DNA of 64,000 bases from Ctena decussata (Eukaryota; Mollusca; Bivalvia; Lucinida; Lucinidae): NCBI GenBank assembly GCA_963989385.1, contig OZ022499.1:48535757-48599756 (forward strand), given 5' to 3'. The notes beneath the pieces were generated by a model. That model was not told the DNA's origin. It saw only the letters and a list, made by a program, of their open reading frames with translations, and made no database searches. A program made the position numbers and the translations under genes. Every line of letters starts with the position of its first letter. Position 1 is the stretch's first letter. Below are positions 10,518 through 21,543 of the stretch, one piece after another.

Positions 10518-11565
10518 CCGTATTTCTTCGGCTATAAGACGGGGATTTTTCCCGCCGAAATGACCCCCAAAATTTGCCCCCGTCTTATAACCGAGGCTTG
10601 GGACATCCTAGCTATTTTCACCAAAGTCCCTGAGCAGCTGGTCACGGTCCATGTTTGTAAATATACAAGGCGCTCCCATTTAGTTATGTCCAGGTGCATC
10701 CCAAAACCCAATAGGTGTTGAGACATAAACAATACCTCTAGTACCGATCACATGAAATGATGCCGTATGCAAACACTGATTGCATCTAGCAAAACCGAAT
10801 TTCTCTACTGTGTGCCCTCATTAAACTCCTTTTGAATTCCAAATCCGCAAACAATGTGTAACATTATCATCTTTATTTTTTTCCTAAACATTCATATAGG
10901 TATTTTTCTGCAACCTAGATGTAAAAACGTAAGGCACTTTTACTCTTTATCTGTCGGTATTAATATCCTGACTTGACCCGAGTGACCTGTCAAAACTGAG
11001 TCGGTTATGTAATTATTTTGAGAGCAGTAGTGTGTAAGATCAAAGAAGCCGCAGAAAGTGAGCCGGTCAATGACCTTTAGGTGACACAATGTTTGTTGAA
11101 CTACTGGTGTTGGATTTGGATATTGACTGTATTTATGCTTAACATTCGGCTAGTGAATAAAAACAAAATCTGTTTAATATGGATTCTTCCATCTTCAAAC
11201 TGGGATACAGGAATATGTTTTCTCCACTTGTGTACATGCAAAGCTAAATTTAACTTATGGAAACATACTGGATAAAATAATGAGGTAATTAATCCAAGAT
11301 ATTTATGCACATTACGGTAACTGCATAGGGACCAGTTTAAATATATGTAGACATCGGTGACCGGTGATGACCTTTGGGGAATTTAGTAGTAAATATAGCA
11401 TCTCAGCAGAATGAAGTAACGGGGCACTGATCATCCGCCCATGTTGGGGAATTGGCAGAAAATAGGCCCGTCTTATAGGCAAGGCTAAGCTAAATACTTG
11501 CCCAGACAGTCCAAAAAACACCCCCCGTCTTATAAACGACTCGCCCTATAGCCGAAGAAATACGG
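10518..11565. mobile_element. Non-autonomous TIR DNA transposon, 1.05 kb
   Basis: The left end CCGTATTTCTTCGGCTATA is repeated exactly in inverse orientation at the right end (11547-11565), and both ends are bordered by TA. Sub-terminal segments rich in CCCCGTCTTATAA recur at both sides. The inside has no frame longer than about 85 codons and no transposase motif. A 200-bp relative with the same TATTCGGCTATAAGACGG terminus lies at about 49139-49336. Confidence 0.8.
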
Positions 11566-11572
11566 TAAGTTG

Positions 11573-11675
11573 GTGCAGATGCCACTTTGTTGGTTTTGTC
11601 ATATTGCGGCTCATAGAGAGTTTGGGAGGGTTGCTTGCATATGAACACAATATCAACAAGATTTATCAGTGTATG
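11573..11675. repeat. Duplicate of the flank of MITE-1 copy C
   Basis: Carries the right arm of MITE family 1 (GCCACTTTGTTGGTTTTGTC) plus the adjacent unique sequence (TTTGGGAGGGTTGCTTGCAT and onward) found at 10425-10515. The TIR element therefore sits between two direct copies of about 95-100 bp. No gene is seen from here to 12255. Confidence 0.75.
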
Positions 11676-12255
11676 AGTTTCAGCATATGCTGTCAGCTAG
11701 TCTTTTGTTGAAAAAACTGCAGTTTTGGAATTATTTATGTATATTTTGAACTGCAGTGGCAGTACATTTTGCAAGAACTATGTTTTATTTGATAATAAAA
11801 GTTTTCTTTATGCTTACCTGGTATCATCGTCTCTCTTTTCCTTACAAGATCATGAGTTGTGCAGTGGTAGGACCATTTGTATTGGCCGGGTGGTTGGAGG
11901 AATTTTACAGGTATTGTGAACCTTTCAGCAGTATTTCAGTCATTTCAGTCTGATTATGGGTAGTAGGAATTGAGAAGGACATAGGTTATGAAAGATTGTT
12001 AACTTTTTCATCCAACATGGCTTGAGTAAAACAGTTGCAAAGATGACAAGTGGTTCAGAGAAAGAGAAAATTTCACTTAATTTTGTCCCCTGGAAGCCAG
12101 TACTCATAAAAATTTCAAATCATTCTTATTTTTCACTCAATCTAATATACATTTAAAGAAGAAATAAGCAAGAAGAGCATAGTGTTACATTTGGTTCTTG
12201 CATAAAAACACAAATACATGGCAAGATTTTAAACCTGTAGACTGATGAGTTTGGA

Positions 12256-13500
12256 AATCATTTATTTTTTATCCCCTGACAGAAACGTTTTGGGGGATAT
12301 AGCGATGAGCCTGGTGTCTGTCAGTCCATCCATCCATCTGTCCGTCCATCCGTAAACATTTTCTTGTCCACTCTATATCTTGAATACCCTTTAGAATATT
12401 TTCATGATACTTTACAGTTATGTAGAACAGGTCATGACGATGTGTTGCGTACAAGAATGGTAACACTTGCTATTGTACTTTTTGAGTTATCTCCCCTTTT
12501 GTGCCGGGCCGGGTAGCGCAATCGGTAGGGCACCTGACTCGTAAGTCAGAGGTCCTGGGTTCGAATCCTGGTCTGGCCACATACTTTCGTTTCTCCTTCC
12601 GCTGATTCAAGAAGGGCAGTTGTCAGTTACTGGCGAAAGTATGTGCACTTAGTACTGGTTAACCGCTTAGGAGGTCTAAGCCTGCCCAGGAATAGTGTGG
12701 TTAGGTTAACTGACCGTCCCGACATGACCTTAGTTGTTTACCGTGGACGTTAAGCATCAAATCACCAACCAACCCCTTTTTGTGATTTTTTGGCAGATTC
12801 GTGTCAGCGTGAATACCCTCTGAAATATTTTCATGATACTTTACAGGTATGTAGAACAGGTCATGAGGATGTGTCCCAAACAAGAATGACATCTCCAGAC
12901 CTGCTTTCTTTTTGAGTTATTTTCCCTTGATGGTTTTAGGTGTGATTTCGTGTCTGCTCTATATCTTGAATACCTTTTGAAATATTTTTATGATACTTCA
13001 CAGATATGTAGAACAGGTCATGACGATGTGTTGCAAACAAGAATGACAACTGTTGCTTTCTTTTTGAGTTATTTCCCCTTGATGGTTTTAGATGTGATTT
13101 CGTGTCCACTCAATAACTTGAATACCCTTTGAAATATTTTCATGATACTTCACAGATATGTAGAACAGGTTATGACGATGTGTCGTGAACAGGAATGACA
13201 ACTCTTGCTTTCTTACTTTTTGAGGTATTTCCCCTTGATGGTTACACGGGTCTGCTCCATAACTTGAATGCCCTTTGAAATATTCTTATGATACTTTACA
13301 GATATCCAGAACAGGTCATGACAATTTGTCTCATACATGAATGACAACTCTTGCATTCATACTTTGTGAGTTATTTCCCTATTGAATTTTGAGCAGCAGT
13401 TTGTGTCTCTGCTCCCATATCTGTATAACCCTGGTGTGCTCCTGAATTTTATAACCTTATACCTTTTAGAATATTGATGATCATGTTGTGATATCCTATC
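12256..13500. repeat. Tandem repeat of about 145 bp, six or so units
   Basis: Units share TTGAATACCCTTTGAAATAT, TTTCATGATACTT, CAGATATGTAGAACAGGTCA and CTTTTTGAGTTATTTCCCCT. The array begins with TTTTGGGGGATATAG and a CCATC/GTCC-rich simple stretch (12320-12355). A SINE has split the first unit at 12504-12772. Confidence 0.85.
12504..12772 (+). mobile_element. tRNA-derived SINE, family S1, copy 2
   Basis: Same element as 5231-5502, with an intact box B (GGTTCGAATCC) and a CGT anticodon-loop variant. The body is almost identical to copy 1. It inserted into the 145-bp tandem array with target duplication CCCCTTTTGTG (12493-12503) and CCCCTTTTTGTG (12773-12784). The similarity of the two copies suggests fairly recent activity. 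Confidence 0.92.
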
Positions 13501-14589
13501 AGTGTTCCTAACTCCCTGTGACCCCAACACATCCCTGTGCTCCCACCCCCCACCCCCTCCCACCCACCCACCCCACCACGTCTAAAAAACTTTTTTTTTC
13601 AGATTTGGATTGTTTGTCCAAATTCACTTACTAGAGAGCTCAAAATTAGGTTTGTAGGGCTTGTACTTTAGAAGTTGTTAGTCACACATTTTGAAATGTT
13701 GAGTGTATTAAATGCTATAAATCTGTGTACATGGTGACTGTTTGAGATTTTACCTCTTTTTAGCAGTTAAGCGTACTGTTTTAGTCTGAGTGTTAAATAA
13801 TCATGCATCTGTTAAACATATAATATCAGTCAGAAGCATAAAAGAATGACAATATATTACTTATATGTGCTTTGAAGTGCACCCTGTTTACCAAGGCCCA
13901 TGGGGTCTTCGTCGGGGGATATGCCATCTCCTCTGATGGCCATTTTATTAACTGCCAGGTAAAAATTTGTCGGATCTCTTAGAGCTCACGGTATGTTTGC
14001 TCTAGGCATGCAGTAGTTGCAGATAAAGGTCTTGGAGCAGTCTGATCTGGGTCTGCACTGTTTGCTCGGATCTAACTGTCCCAATATTTAGAATTATTAA
14101 CATAGTTTCTCACTTGTAAGAATGTCCACCAAGCCATGGTATATTCATATAATTTAACATGGAAAAGACAAGAAAAAAGCAGAAGTGATGCTTAATTTTT
14201 GCATGTATGGGAACACCTACATGTTTCCTGCCATTTCTACATGGTGGGAAATGTATGGCTTCTTCTTGGGTTAAGAGACCCTTCCAAAATGAGGCATACT
14301 CTTTCAGGAAAGAATGCTTTCTTTTAAGAGTTGACAGGTAGGCAAAAATGAAAATGGAAGTATTACTCCCCCCTGTTAGTATACCCAGTCACCTTAACAG
14401 TAACTGCATTTGGAGACCTGCCAGGACATTCTTTGTTAATCTGGCTAAAAAATAATGGTATATTTATTTAGACATTTGAAAACAAAAAAATCAGAATAGA
14501 GCTACTTGTGTTGCAGAAATTCAAATAAAATAATTCAGTGTGTCAAGCATCAGTAATTCACAATAAACATATTGTAGAAAAACTAAAGA
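13501..14589. other. No confident gene
   Basis: Starts with a C-rich simple stretch (CCCACCC, 13540-13580). A small frame at 13878-13958 between an AG and a GTAAAA is discussed under rejected items. A stretch around 14280-14335 matches repeat C. Nothing else recognised. Confidence 0.4.
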
Positions 14590-16700
14590 GCCACTCATAT
14601 TGACAACCAACATAAAACATACAGGAGAGAAGCTTTACCTCCACTTCAAACTTCAAATCACCATAAAAACTAGGGAGAAACTGACAGCCACTAATATTTC
14701 TATGGTATGACTTAAAATGTAAGATGAAACATACTGGGGATAGACCAAAACAGCCTCCTGTATTGCCAAGGTACGAACTTTAAACCAACATGAAAAACTG
14801 GGAACAGGCCAATCAGTTCATTATACTGACAAGGTACGAACTGTAAACGATCAGGAAATATACTGGTGATAGACCAATCAGTCAATTATATTGACAAGAT
14901 ACTATTCACTTTAAACGATCAGGAAAAATACTATAGACCTATCAGTCAGTTATATTGACAAGGTACTAACTTTAAACCAACATGAAAAATACTGGGGACA
15001 GGCCAATCAGTCATTTATATTGACAAGGTTCGCTCTTTAAACCACCTAGAAAAATACTTGGGATAGACCGATCAGTCAATTATATTGACAAGATACGACC
15101 TTTAAATCAACATGAAAAATACTGGGGATAGACCAAACAGCTTCCTATATTGACAAGGTACGAACTTTAAATCAACATGAAGAATACTGGGGATAGGCAA
15201 ATCAGTCAATTATACTGACAAGGTATAACCAACTGTAAACCAACATAAAATACTGGGTTAGACCTATCAGTCAAATATATTGACAAGGTACAAACTTTAA
15301 ACCAACATGAAAAATACCGGGGATACACCAAACAGCTTCCTATATTGACAAGGTACGAACTTTAAACCAACATAAATAACTGGGGATAGACCAATCAGTC
15401 AACTATATTGACAAGGTACAAACTTTAAACCAACATGAAAAATACTGGTGATAGGCCAGTCAGTCAATTATATTGACAAGGTACTAACTGTAAACCAACA
15501 TGAAAAATACTGGTGATAGGCCAGTCAGTCAATTATATTGACAAGGTACTAACTGTAAACCAACATGAAAAATACTGGTGATAGGCCAGTCAGTCAATTA
15601 TATTGACAAGGTACTAACTGTAAACCAACATGAAAAATACTGGTGATAGGCCAGTCAGTCAATTATATTGACAAGGTACTAACTGTAAACCAACATGAAA
15701 AATACTAGGGACGGGCCAATCAGTCAATTATATTGACAAGGTACTAACTGTAAACCAACATGAAAAATACTGGTGATAGGCCAGTCAGTCAATTATATTG
15801 ACAAGGTACTAACTGTAAACCAACATGAAAAATACTGGTGATAGGCCAGTCAGTCAATTATATTGACAAGGTACTAACTGTAAACCAACATGAAAAATAC
15901 TGGTGATAGGCCAGTCAGTCAATTATATTGACAAGGTACTAACTGTAAACCAACATGAAAAATACTAGGGACAGGCAAATCAGTCAATTATATTGACAAG
16001 GTACTAACTGTAAACCAACATAAAAATACTGGGGACGGGCCAATCAGTCAATTATATTGACAAAGTACGAACAGTAAACCAACAAGAAAAAATACTGGGG
16101 ATAAACCAGTCAGCCATTTATGCATGGTAGGAAGTTTCCACCAACATGAAATGTGCTTAAGGTAGACCGACCACCCACTTTTTCCGACATGGTACGCTCT
16201 TTAAACCAACATGAAACATACTGGAGATAAGCCAAACAGCAAATCATGTTGACAGGGTGCGAAACATACTGCGGATAGGCCGAACAGCCACCTACGCTGT
16301 TTACACCAACAGAAAACATACTTGGGAGAAGCTGAACAACCACCCTACATTGACAAGACAAACATGAAACATACCGGAGAGAAGCTTAACAGCAGTGTAA
16401 CTGTAACATGAAACATACTGGGAAGAAAGTGGACACTCATGCATAATGGAACATATAGGGGGATAAGCTGAACAGCCACTTTAGCAGACAAGGTTCAAAC
16501 TTACTGGGGAATGACCCTTTTTATTGATACGGTAATACTAGTAGAGGGGAGCTCGGAGCTTTAAACCAACATAAGCATACTAGGGACACCCACTTTTATT
16601 GACAAGATACGAACTTATAAACAAGTCAACATGAACATTATGTGGGATAAACTGGACAACGAATTACATTGACAAGATACAAACTTTAAACCAACATGAT
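14590..16700. repeat. 65-bp minisatellite, about 30 copies
   Basis: The unit contains CAGTCAATTATATTGACAAG, GTACTAACTGTAAACC and AACATGAAAAATACTGG followed by GGATAGACC-like sequence. Copies at 15440-15960 are almost identical, and both edges are increasingly diverged. This is the usual pattern of expansion from the middle. The long open frames on the minus strand are repeat artefacts. Confidence 0.92.
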
Positions 16701-17619
16701 ATTACCAGGTAACATATTGTACTGCAAGGTACAGATGAATGAATAACTTCTAGTTCCACTGCCTTTTCAACAGTTTTTAACAATGGAAGGCTTATAATAA
16801 AAGCGAAGTGGTATGAAACCAACCACCGGCACCCGTGCTTGAAATCCACCACTGGAGATTTAACACTGTTGGATTGCAGGGTAACCGTGCCATTACACTG
16901 CGCACAATCAGAAAGTCCCTTACTCACACGTGCAATATCATATATATCGTAACTAACCTATTATGTCATGAAGAGAATCCGTGTAGGGATAAGAAACATT
17001 ATATACCCTGAACAGTCACTCTTTATGACGTTTCGGCATACTGCCTTTATCAAATTATGAAAGTGTTCAGAAGTCCATAAGGAACAAATTCATCAAAATT
17101 TTCGATTTCGCCAATTCATGAAGTTTTTGCAAAATTGCTCTATAGTCATCAAATTTAATCATTTTTAAGGTCAGCAAGATGTAAGAATTTTAAAACTCAC
17201 AGCAATTTTAGAAGGTATGCCCAATCAAACTGACACACTATCAATTCTCTATGGGAATTCAAACAACTTTCATTTTAGGGGTAGTTTGACTTAAAGCCTG
17301 GAGTTGGTCAAGACAAAGGCTATAGATTCAAACTTCGTGTGTATAAAACTTGCAAAATGAACAAAATGGAAGGTAGAAATGATTTATTTTACCAAATGTT
17401 TGAAATGTTCCAGCAATCGCAGGGTAAAAGTTTGACCCTTTAACATTTTTTTGAGTATATTACAAATAGAGTATTTTGTAGCAAAGTGAGTTTAATGAAG
17501 TCTCTTTCTCTACCTGATTCAGTAAATTGATACATGTTGTCGTCTATACATGGTCTGCATGGACGATCACTTTCAGAAGTGCTATTATACTTTCAGAAAA
17601 ATGGTGACGCGGTAACATC
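16701..17619. other. No gene seen
   Basis: Unique AT-rich sequence; no coding or RNA signal was recognised. Confidence 0.4.
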
Positions 17620-17624
17620 CTCAA

Positions 17625-17957
17625 CACAGGGTATAATCGATCCCGCTAATTTTCGCTTCCTGCAGAGACTGTGCGTCATATTTGGCTTCCGCCGAGACTG
17701 TCCGCGATCTCTTGCTTCCTGCCGAGACTTCTGTACATGATAAATGGCTTCCTGCAGAGACTGTCCGCGTGATTCTGCTTCCTGCCGAGGCTCTCGGCAG
17801 GAAGCAGAGTCACGTGGACAGTCTCGGCTGGAAGCCATTTTTCGAGGACAGTAGTCCCTGCAGGAAGCAAGAGTAAGCGGACAGTCTCGGTGGAAGCCAA
17901 ATATGACGGACAGTCCCTGCAGGAAGCGAAAATTGGCGGACTGGTTTATACCCTGTG
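17625..17957. mobile_element. Fold-back element 2 with sub-repeated arms, 333 bp
   Basis: The ends CACAGGGTATAA and TTATACCCTGTG are inverted. Each arm is a run of about 35-bp variants of GCTTCCTGCAGAGACTGTCC, and the whole folds about a centre near 17795 (GCCGAGGCTCTCGGC). A 5-bp CTCAA lies at both borders (17620-17624, 17958-17962). Open frames on both strands are by-products of the palindrome. Confidence 0.8.
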
Positions 17958-17962
17958 CTCAA

Positions 17963-18593
17963 AACATTGCATGATCCAATATACAGTATAGAGTAAGACA
18001 AACTATAAACTAGTCCTCTCTAGGGGAGAGATGAATTACTTCAGCTGCGTTCTTCATCCACCATATCACATGTCATTGGAAGAAAAATGAATCAAGCAAA
18101 GAATGACGACAAGTCAGACTGTAAATATAAGGCCATTATTTTCCTTAGGGAACCATTTGTCTTCATAAAGGAAGCAATTTCCAAATCAAATAATATTCCT
18201 TACCCTTGGTGATAAAGCATCAAAAGAAAACATTAAACTGGACGTTTGGAAAGAGAAATCCAATCTTCTGCTGTCTTTGTTGGTCTATAATCAATATGGT
18301 AAGATACCGATAACGTTTTCTTTGCATTAACGCATGAAAACGCAGGCATTCTTCGTTTATTATGAAATTGGTTAAAGAATGAGTTTTGAGATTGGTTTCA
18401 ACGGGGCGTGGGTATCTTGATGAGCTTTGAGAGCATCTTTCGAAGTCTTGTTAAGCTAGTAGGGCATTTTATATATTTGAGATGAATGGATACAACTCGT
18501 GTGTTTTCGCCATTTTTACGACAGAAAACAATTTTCGTGACTTTCCGTTTGCTTCCCTCGACGACGGGAGTCCTTCCAAAATTAGGTCTACCT
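17963..18593. other. No gene seen
   Basis: Unique sequence. A minus-strand frame near 18398-18676 runs into the MITE and shows no recognisable product. Confidence 0.35.
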
Positions 18594-18824
18594 TTAACCC
18601 TTAAAGCGCCAAAAATGAAAAATTGTTGAATTTGCAAACAGTGTAGATCCAGATGAGGTGGCTCATGATGAGCCACCTCATCTGGATCTACACTGTTGGC
18701 TCATAATGAGCCACCTCATCTGGATCTACTGTCTTTGAATTCTCAATATGATATAGCTTGGACAAAACATTTTTTGAAATATCTGTAGACGTAAATTTTG
18801 TCGTCTGCTTTTTGGCGTTAAAAG
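18594..18824. mobile_element. MITE family 2, copy 2, with doubled centre
   Basis: Termini TTAAAGCGCCAAAAATGAAA and TTTTGGCGTTAAAAG. The central hairpin arm TGAGCCACCTCATCTGGATC occurs twice in a row, so the palindrome core has been duplicated. Confidence 0.85.
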
Positions 18825-18884
18825 AAAGCATTTCTCCAAGATGAGAAAATTATTTCCTTATAGATTTGGTCCCATTAATAATTG

Positions 18885-19575
18885 GGGCGTGGGGGGGGGG
18901 GGGGGGGGGGGGGTGCCGGCGGTAGACAAAACCAGAAAATGACTGAGCTATTTTCCCTGAAAGTGGGGGGGGGGGACAAAACCAGAAAACCAGAAAATGA
19001 CTGAGCTATTTTCCCTGAAAGGGGGGGGGGGTTGGACAAAACCAGAAAATGACTGAGCTATTTTCCCTGAAAGTTGGGGGGGGGGGGGGGGGGGGGTGGA
19101 CAAAACCAGAAAATGACTGAGCTATTTTCCCTGAAAGTGGGGGGGTGGGGTGGACAAAACCAGAAAATGACTGAGCTATTTTCCCTGAAAGTGAGGGGGG
19201 GGGACAAAACCAGAAAATGACTGAGCTATTTTCCCTGAAAGTGGGGGGGGGGGGGGGGGGTGGACAAACCAGAAAATGACTGAGCTATTTTCCCTGAAAG
19301 GGGGGGGGGTGGTGGACAAAACCAGAAAATGACTGAGCTATTTTCCCTGAAAGTGGGGGGGGGGGTGTGTGGACAAAACCAGAAAATGACTGAGCTATTT
19401 TCCCTGAAAGTGGGGGGGGGGGGGGGGACAAAACCAGAAAATGACTGAGCTATTTTCCCTGAAAGTGGGGGGGGGGGTGGACAAACCAGAAAATGACTGA
19501 GCTATTTTCCCTGAAAGTGGGGGGGGGGGGGTGGACAAAACCAGAAAATGACTGAGCTATTTTCCCTGAAAGTGT
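18885..19575. repeat. Minisatellite of about 60 bp separated by long G runs
   Basis: Eleven or twelve copies of GACAAAACCAGAAAATGACT + GAGCTATTTTCCCTGAAAGT, separated by G runs of about 7 to more than 20 bases. The non-G part is nearly invariant while the G runs vary in length. Such runs can form G-quadruplexes and are also error-prone in sequencing. Confidence 0.95.
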
Positions 19576-20279
19576 ACCCATTCACCTAAAACTCAGAAAA
19601 TTTAGGCATTTGCCGTTGCACAGGCGAATAAAGAGAACTACTTTTTAGAATCATGCCTCATCTTGGGCTACTCGCCATTTTTGAAGTGAATTTTTAAAGA
19701 TTCTTAACAGAGTCAAAAGATTTTTTTTTTCACGAAGATTCCAAACTTGATTAAAAATGTGATGAGAGTATATGATTCAAACAGAGTTGTCTCATATTCA
19801 GAACGCCTAGAAACGCTCCGAGATAATAACTATGAAATATTGAGCCCTCTGTTAGTTATCAAATAACACAAAGACAATGACAAATTATATGTCATCTCTA
19901 CCCTGTGATACTGAATACCAATTTGCCATATTCATTGTAGCAGCTATTATTTGTTAATAATGAAAAACAAGGGTGTCATTTTACCATTTAATTATTAACC
20001 AGTTATTCGATTTGCATATCTCATGTTGATTTGTATTCTGCAGGGCAATATTTATTCTAAATGTTTGGACAGGTTAAGGTTGGTTAAACGTCATGACGTT
20101 GAATAAACGCAGATTCAATGTTGATTGAAGGGTGTGCCCCTAGCTGGTGAGATTGTGTGTGAGACATGAGAGATCTAGGAGGTCCTAACTCGCTGTATTG
20201 AATGAGAATATTTTTAGGAGAAACAACTCGTTCATTTTATCTTTGCCTCCCTTCTCAATGTAGGCTAAAAGATGACTTT
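19576..20279. other. No gene seen
   Basis: Unique sequence with no recognised feature. TTAAACGTCATGACGTT near 20085 is a small palindrome. Confidence 0.35.
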
Positions 20280-20560
20280 TCAAGCTAATTCTTTCTTTTA
20301 AGAGTGGATTCCTTTAAGAGTATAACCCCTTGTGGAAGCCCAGCAGGCACATGACGTTGAAATGACGTCGTACTGACGTCAATGCGACGTGATTACGTCG
20401 CATTGGCGTCAGTACGACGTCATTTTGACGTCATGTGCCCGCTGGGAAGGGTTCGTCCTACAAGGAAGTGGAAGTCACAAAAGTCGTTTCCCGTCGTGAA
20501 AATGGCGTAAAAACATGGGTGTGTACCCATAAACATTCAAGTGACAAAAGAAAGTCTTGG
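20280..20560. repeat. Interspersed repeat C, copy 3, split by a palindrome
   Basis: Left part TTTAAGAGTGGATTCC and right part GGAAGTGGAAGTCACAAAAG / GTGAAAATGGCGTAAAAA correspond to 8070-8205. The inserted palindrome at 20339-20447 interrupts it. Confidence 0.6.
20339..20447. mobile_element. 109-bp hairpin MITE rich in TGACGTCA
   Basis: Almost perfect inverted repeat from CCCAGCAGGCACATGACGTT to its complement ending GTCATGTGCCCGCTGGG. The loop is only GATT near 20392. Each arm has several GACGTC/ACGTCA words, including TGACGTCA, the cAMP-response-element core. Pure palindrome, no coding capacity. Confidence 0.88.
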
Positions 20561-20915
20561 TTGCTATGTTGGGTCGTATCCATATCTTAAGGGTATATCA
20601 CGTACGCTCTTGCAAATTGGATAGATAGAGAAATGGCAAGCAGAAATTCAAGATATCAAAGTTTCCCTGACAAACATTGTTCTCATCTCATTCCTGACAA
20701 ACAATGTTTCAATCTCATTTAATCCATTGCTTTCAAGTGATTCAACAGGCAAGACAATGATATAACACTTTTTGATATATTCAAGGCGGTGGCTGATTTG
20801 GGGCGAAAACAAACAATTAAAAAATGCATGAAATGATTAAATGTTGAAAATATAACTGCTGTTCCATAAAAAATAGCAGATGCCTTCTTTTATATAAAAA
20901 AAGATCAAAAGGTAA

Positions 20916-21543
20916 TTTTCTATTCAAAAACAGCCATCGTTATTGAAAATGTATTTAGGTTTGAAAGAACGTTAATGCATAAAAAGAGCGTCTTAGCAAT
21001 TATTTTTTCCGACTCTTTCACACTCAGTCAGGTTGAGCAGATAAAATAATGTAGCCTGTGTCCTTTTTTTTCAATAAAACGCAGGTGATTCTACTTTTTC
21101 AAAATTGAACAATTTCACTTACACTCCTATCTTGGTCTCAGTACAGTAGTATTTATACTGTATGTTTTATATATAGGTATAGTCGTCTATCCTATATTAA
21201 TTGGTTTAAACACATTTTTATTTCGAAAAATCTATGTACAACATATATTGTGACAATATCTATGTAAGGATACGAACGGAAGCAAAATGCTTATATAGTT
21301 CTGCTCCTTAAATCCTATAATGAATGAATGCATCCAGTATACATGCAGCTAATACATGGTTGAACATTTGAGAATAAGCTACTGTTTTCATTTGGTCTAA
21401 CTTAATTTACTATTTTGGAAAAAGTCGGAAAGTCGGAACAAATAATTGCTAGGACACTCTTCTTTATGCATTAAAGAACCTTCAGATCTAAGTACATTTT
21501 CAAAACCGATGTTATATTTTTAGATTTTGAGCAGAAAATTACT
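20916..21543. mobile_element. Element with about 125-bp inverted arms
   Basis: The left arm (20916-21028) has GGTAATTTTCTATTC, TTAATGCATAAA, GCAATTATTTTTTCCGACT. The right arm (21418-21543) has the complements AGTCGGAACAAATAATTGC, TTTATGCATTAAAG, CAGAAAATTACT. The inside has a LINE-tail-like block. No transposase was seen. Confidence 0.65.
21195..21315 (-). mobile_element. LINE 3' tail fragment (minus orientation)
   Basis: Closely similar to 26000-26108. Read on the minus strand, both end in a GAAATAAAA..TGTTTAAACC type 3' end, which resembles the terminus AATAAAATATGTTTAATC of the LINE at 27094-28190. Probably a severely 5'-truncated copy of a related LINE. Confidence 0.5.

Noticed and set aside
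13878..13958. Possible 27-codon internal exon (AG before, GTAAAA after, phase 0)
   Set aside because: The acceptor has a poor pyrimidine tract, and no neighbouring exon or known domain was found. Kept only as a note; RNA-seq could settle it.
17534..18001. Overlapping frames with MASxETVR repeats
   Set aside because: Product of the fold-back palindrome. Both strands encode the same repeat, as expected from an inverted structure.
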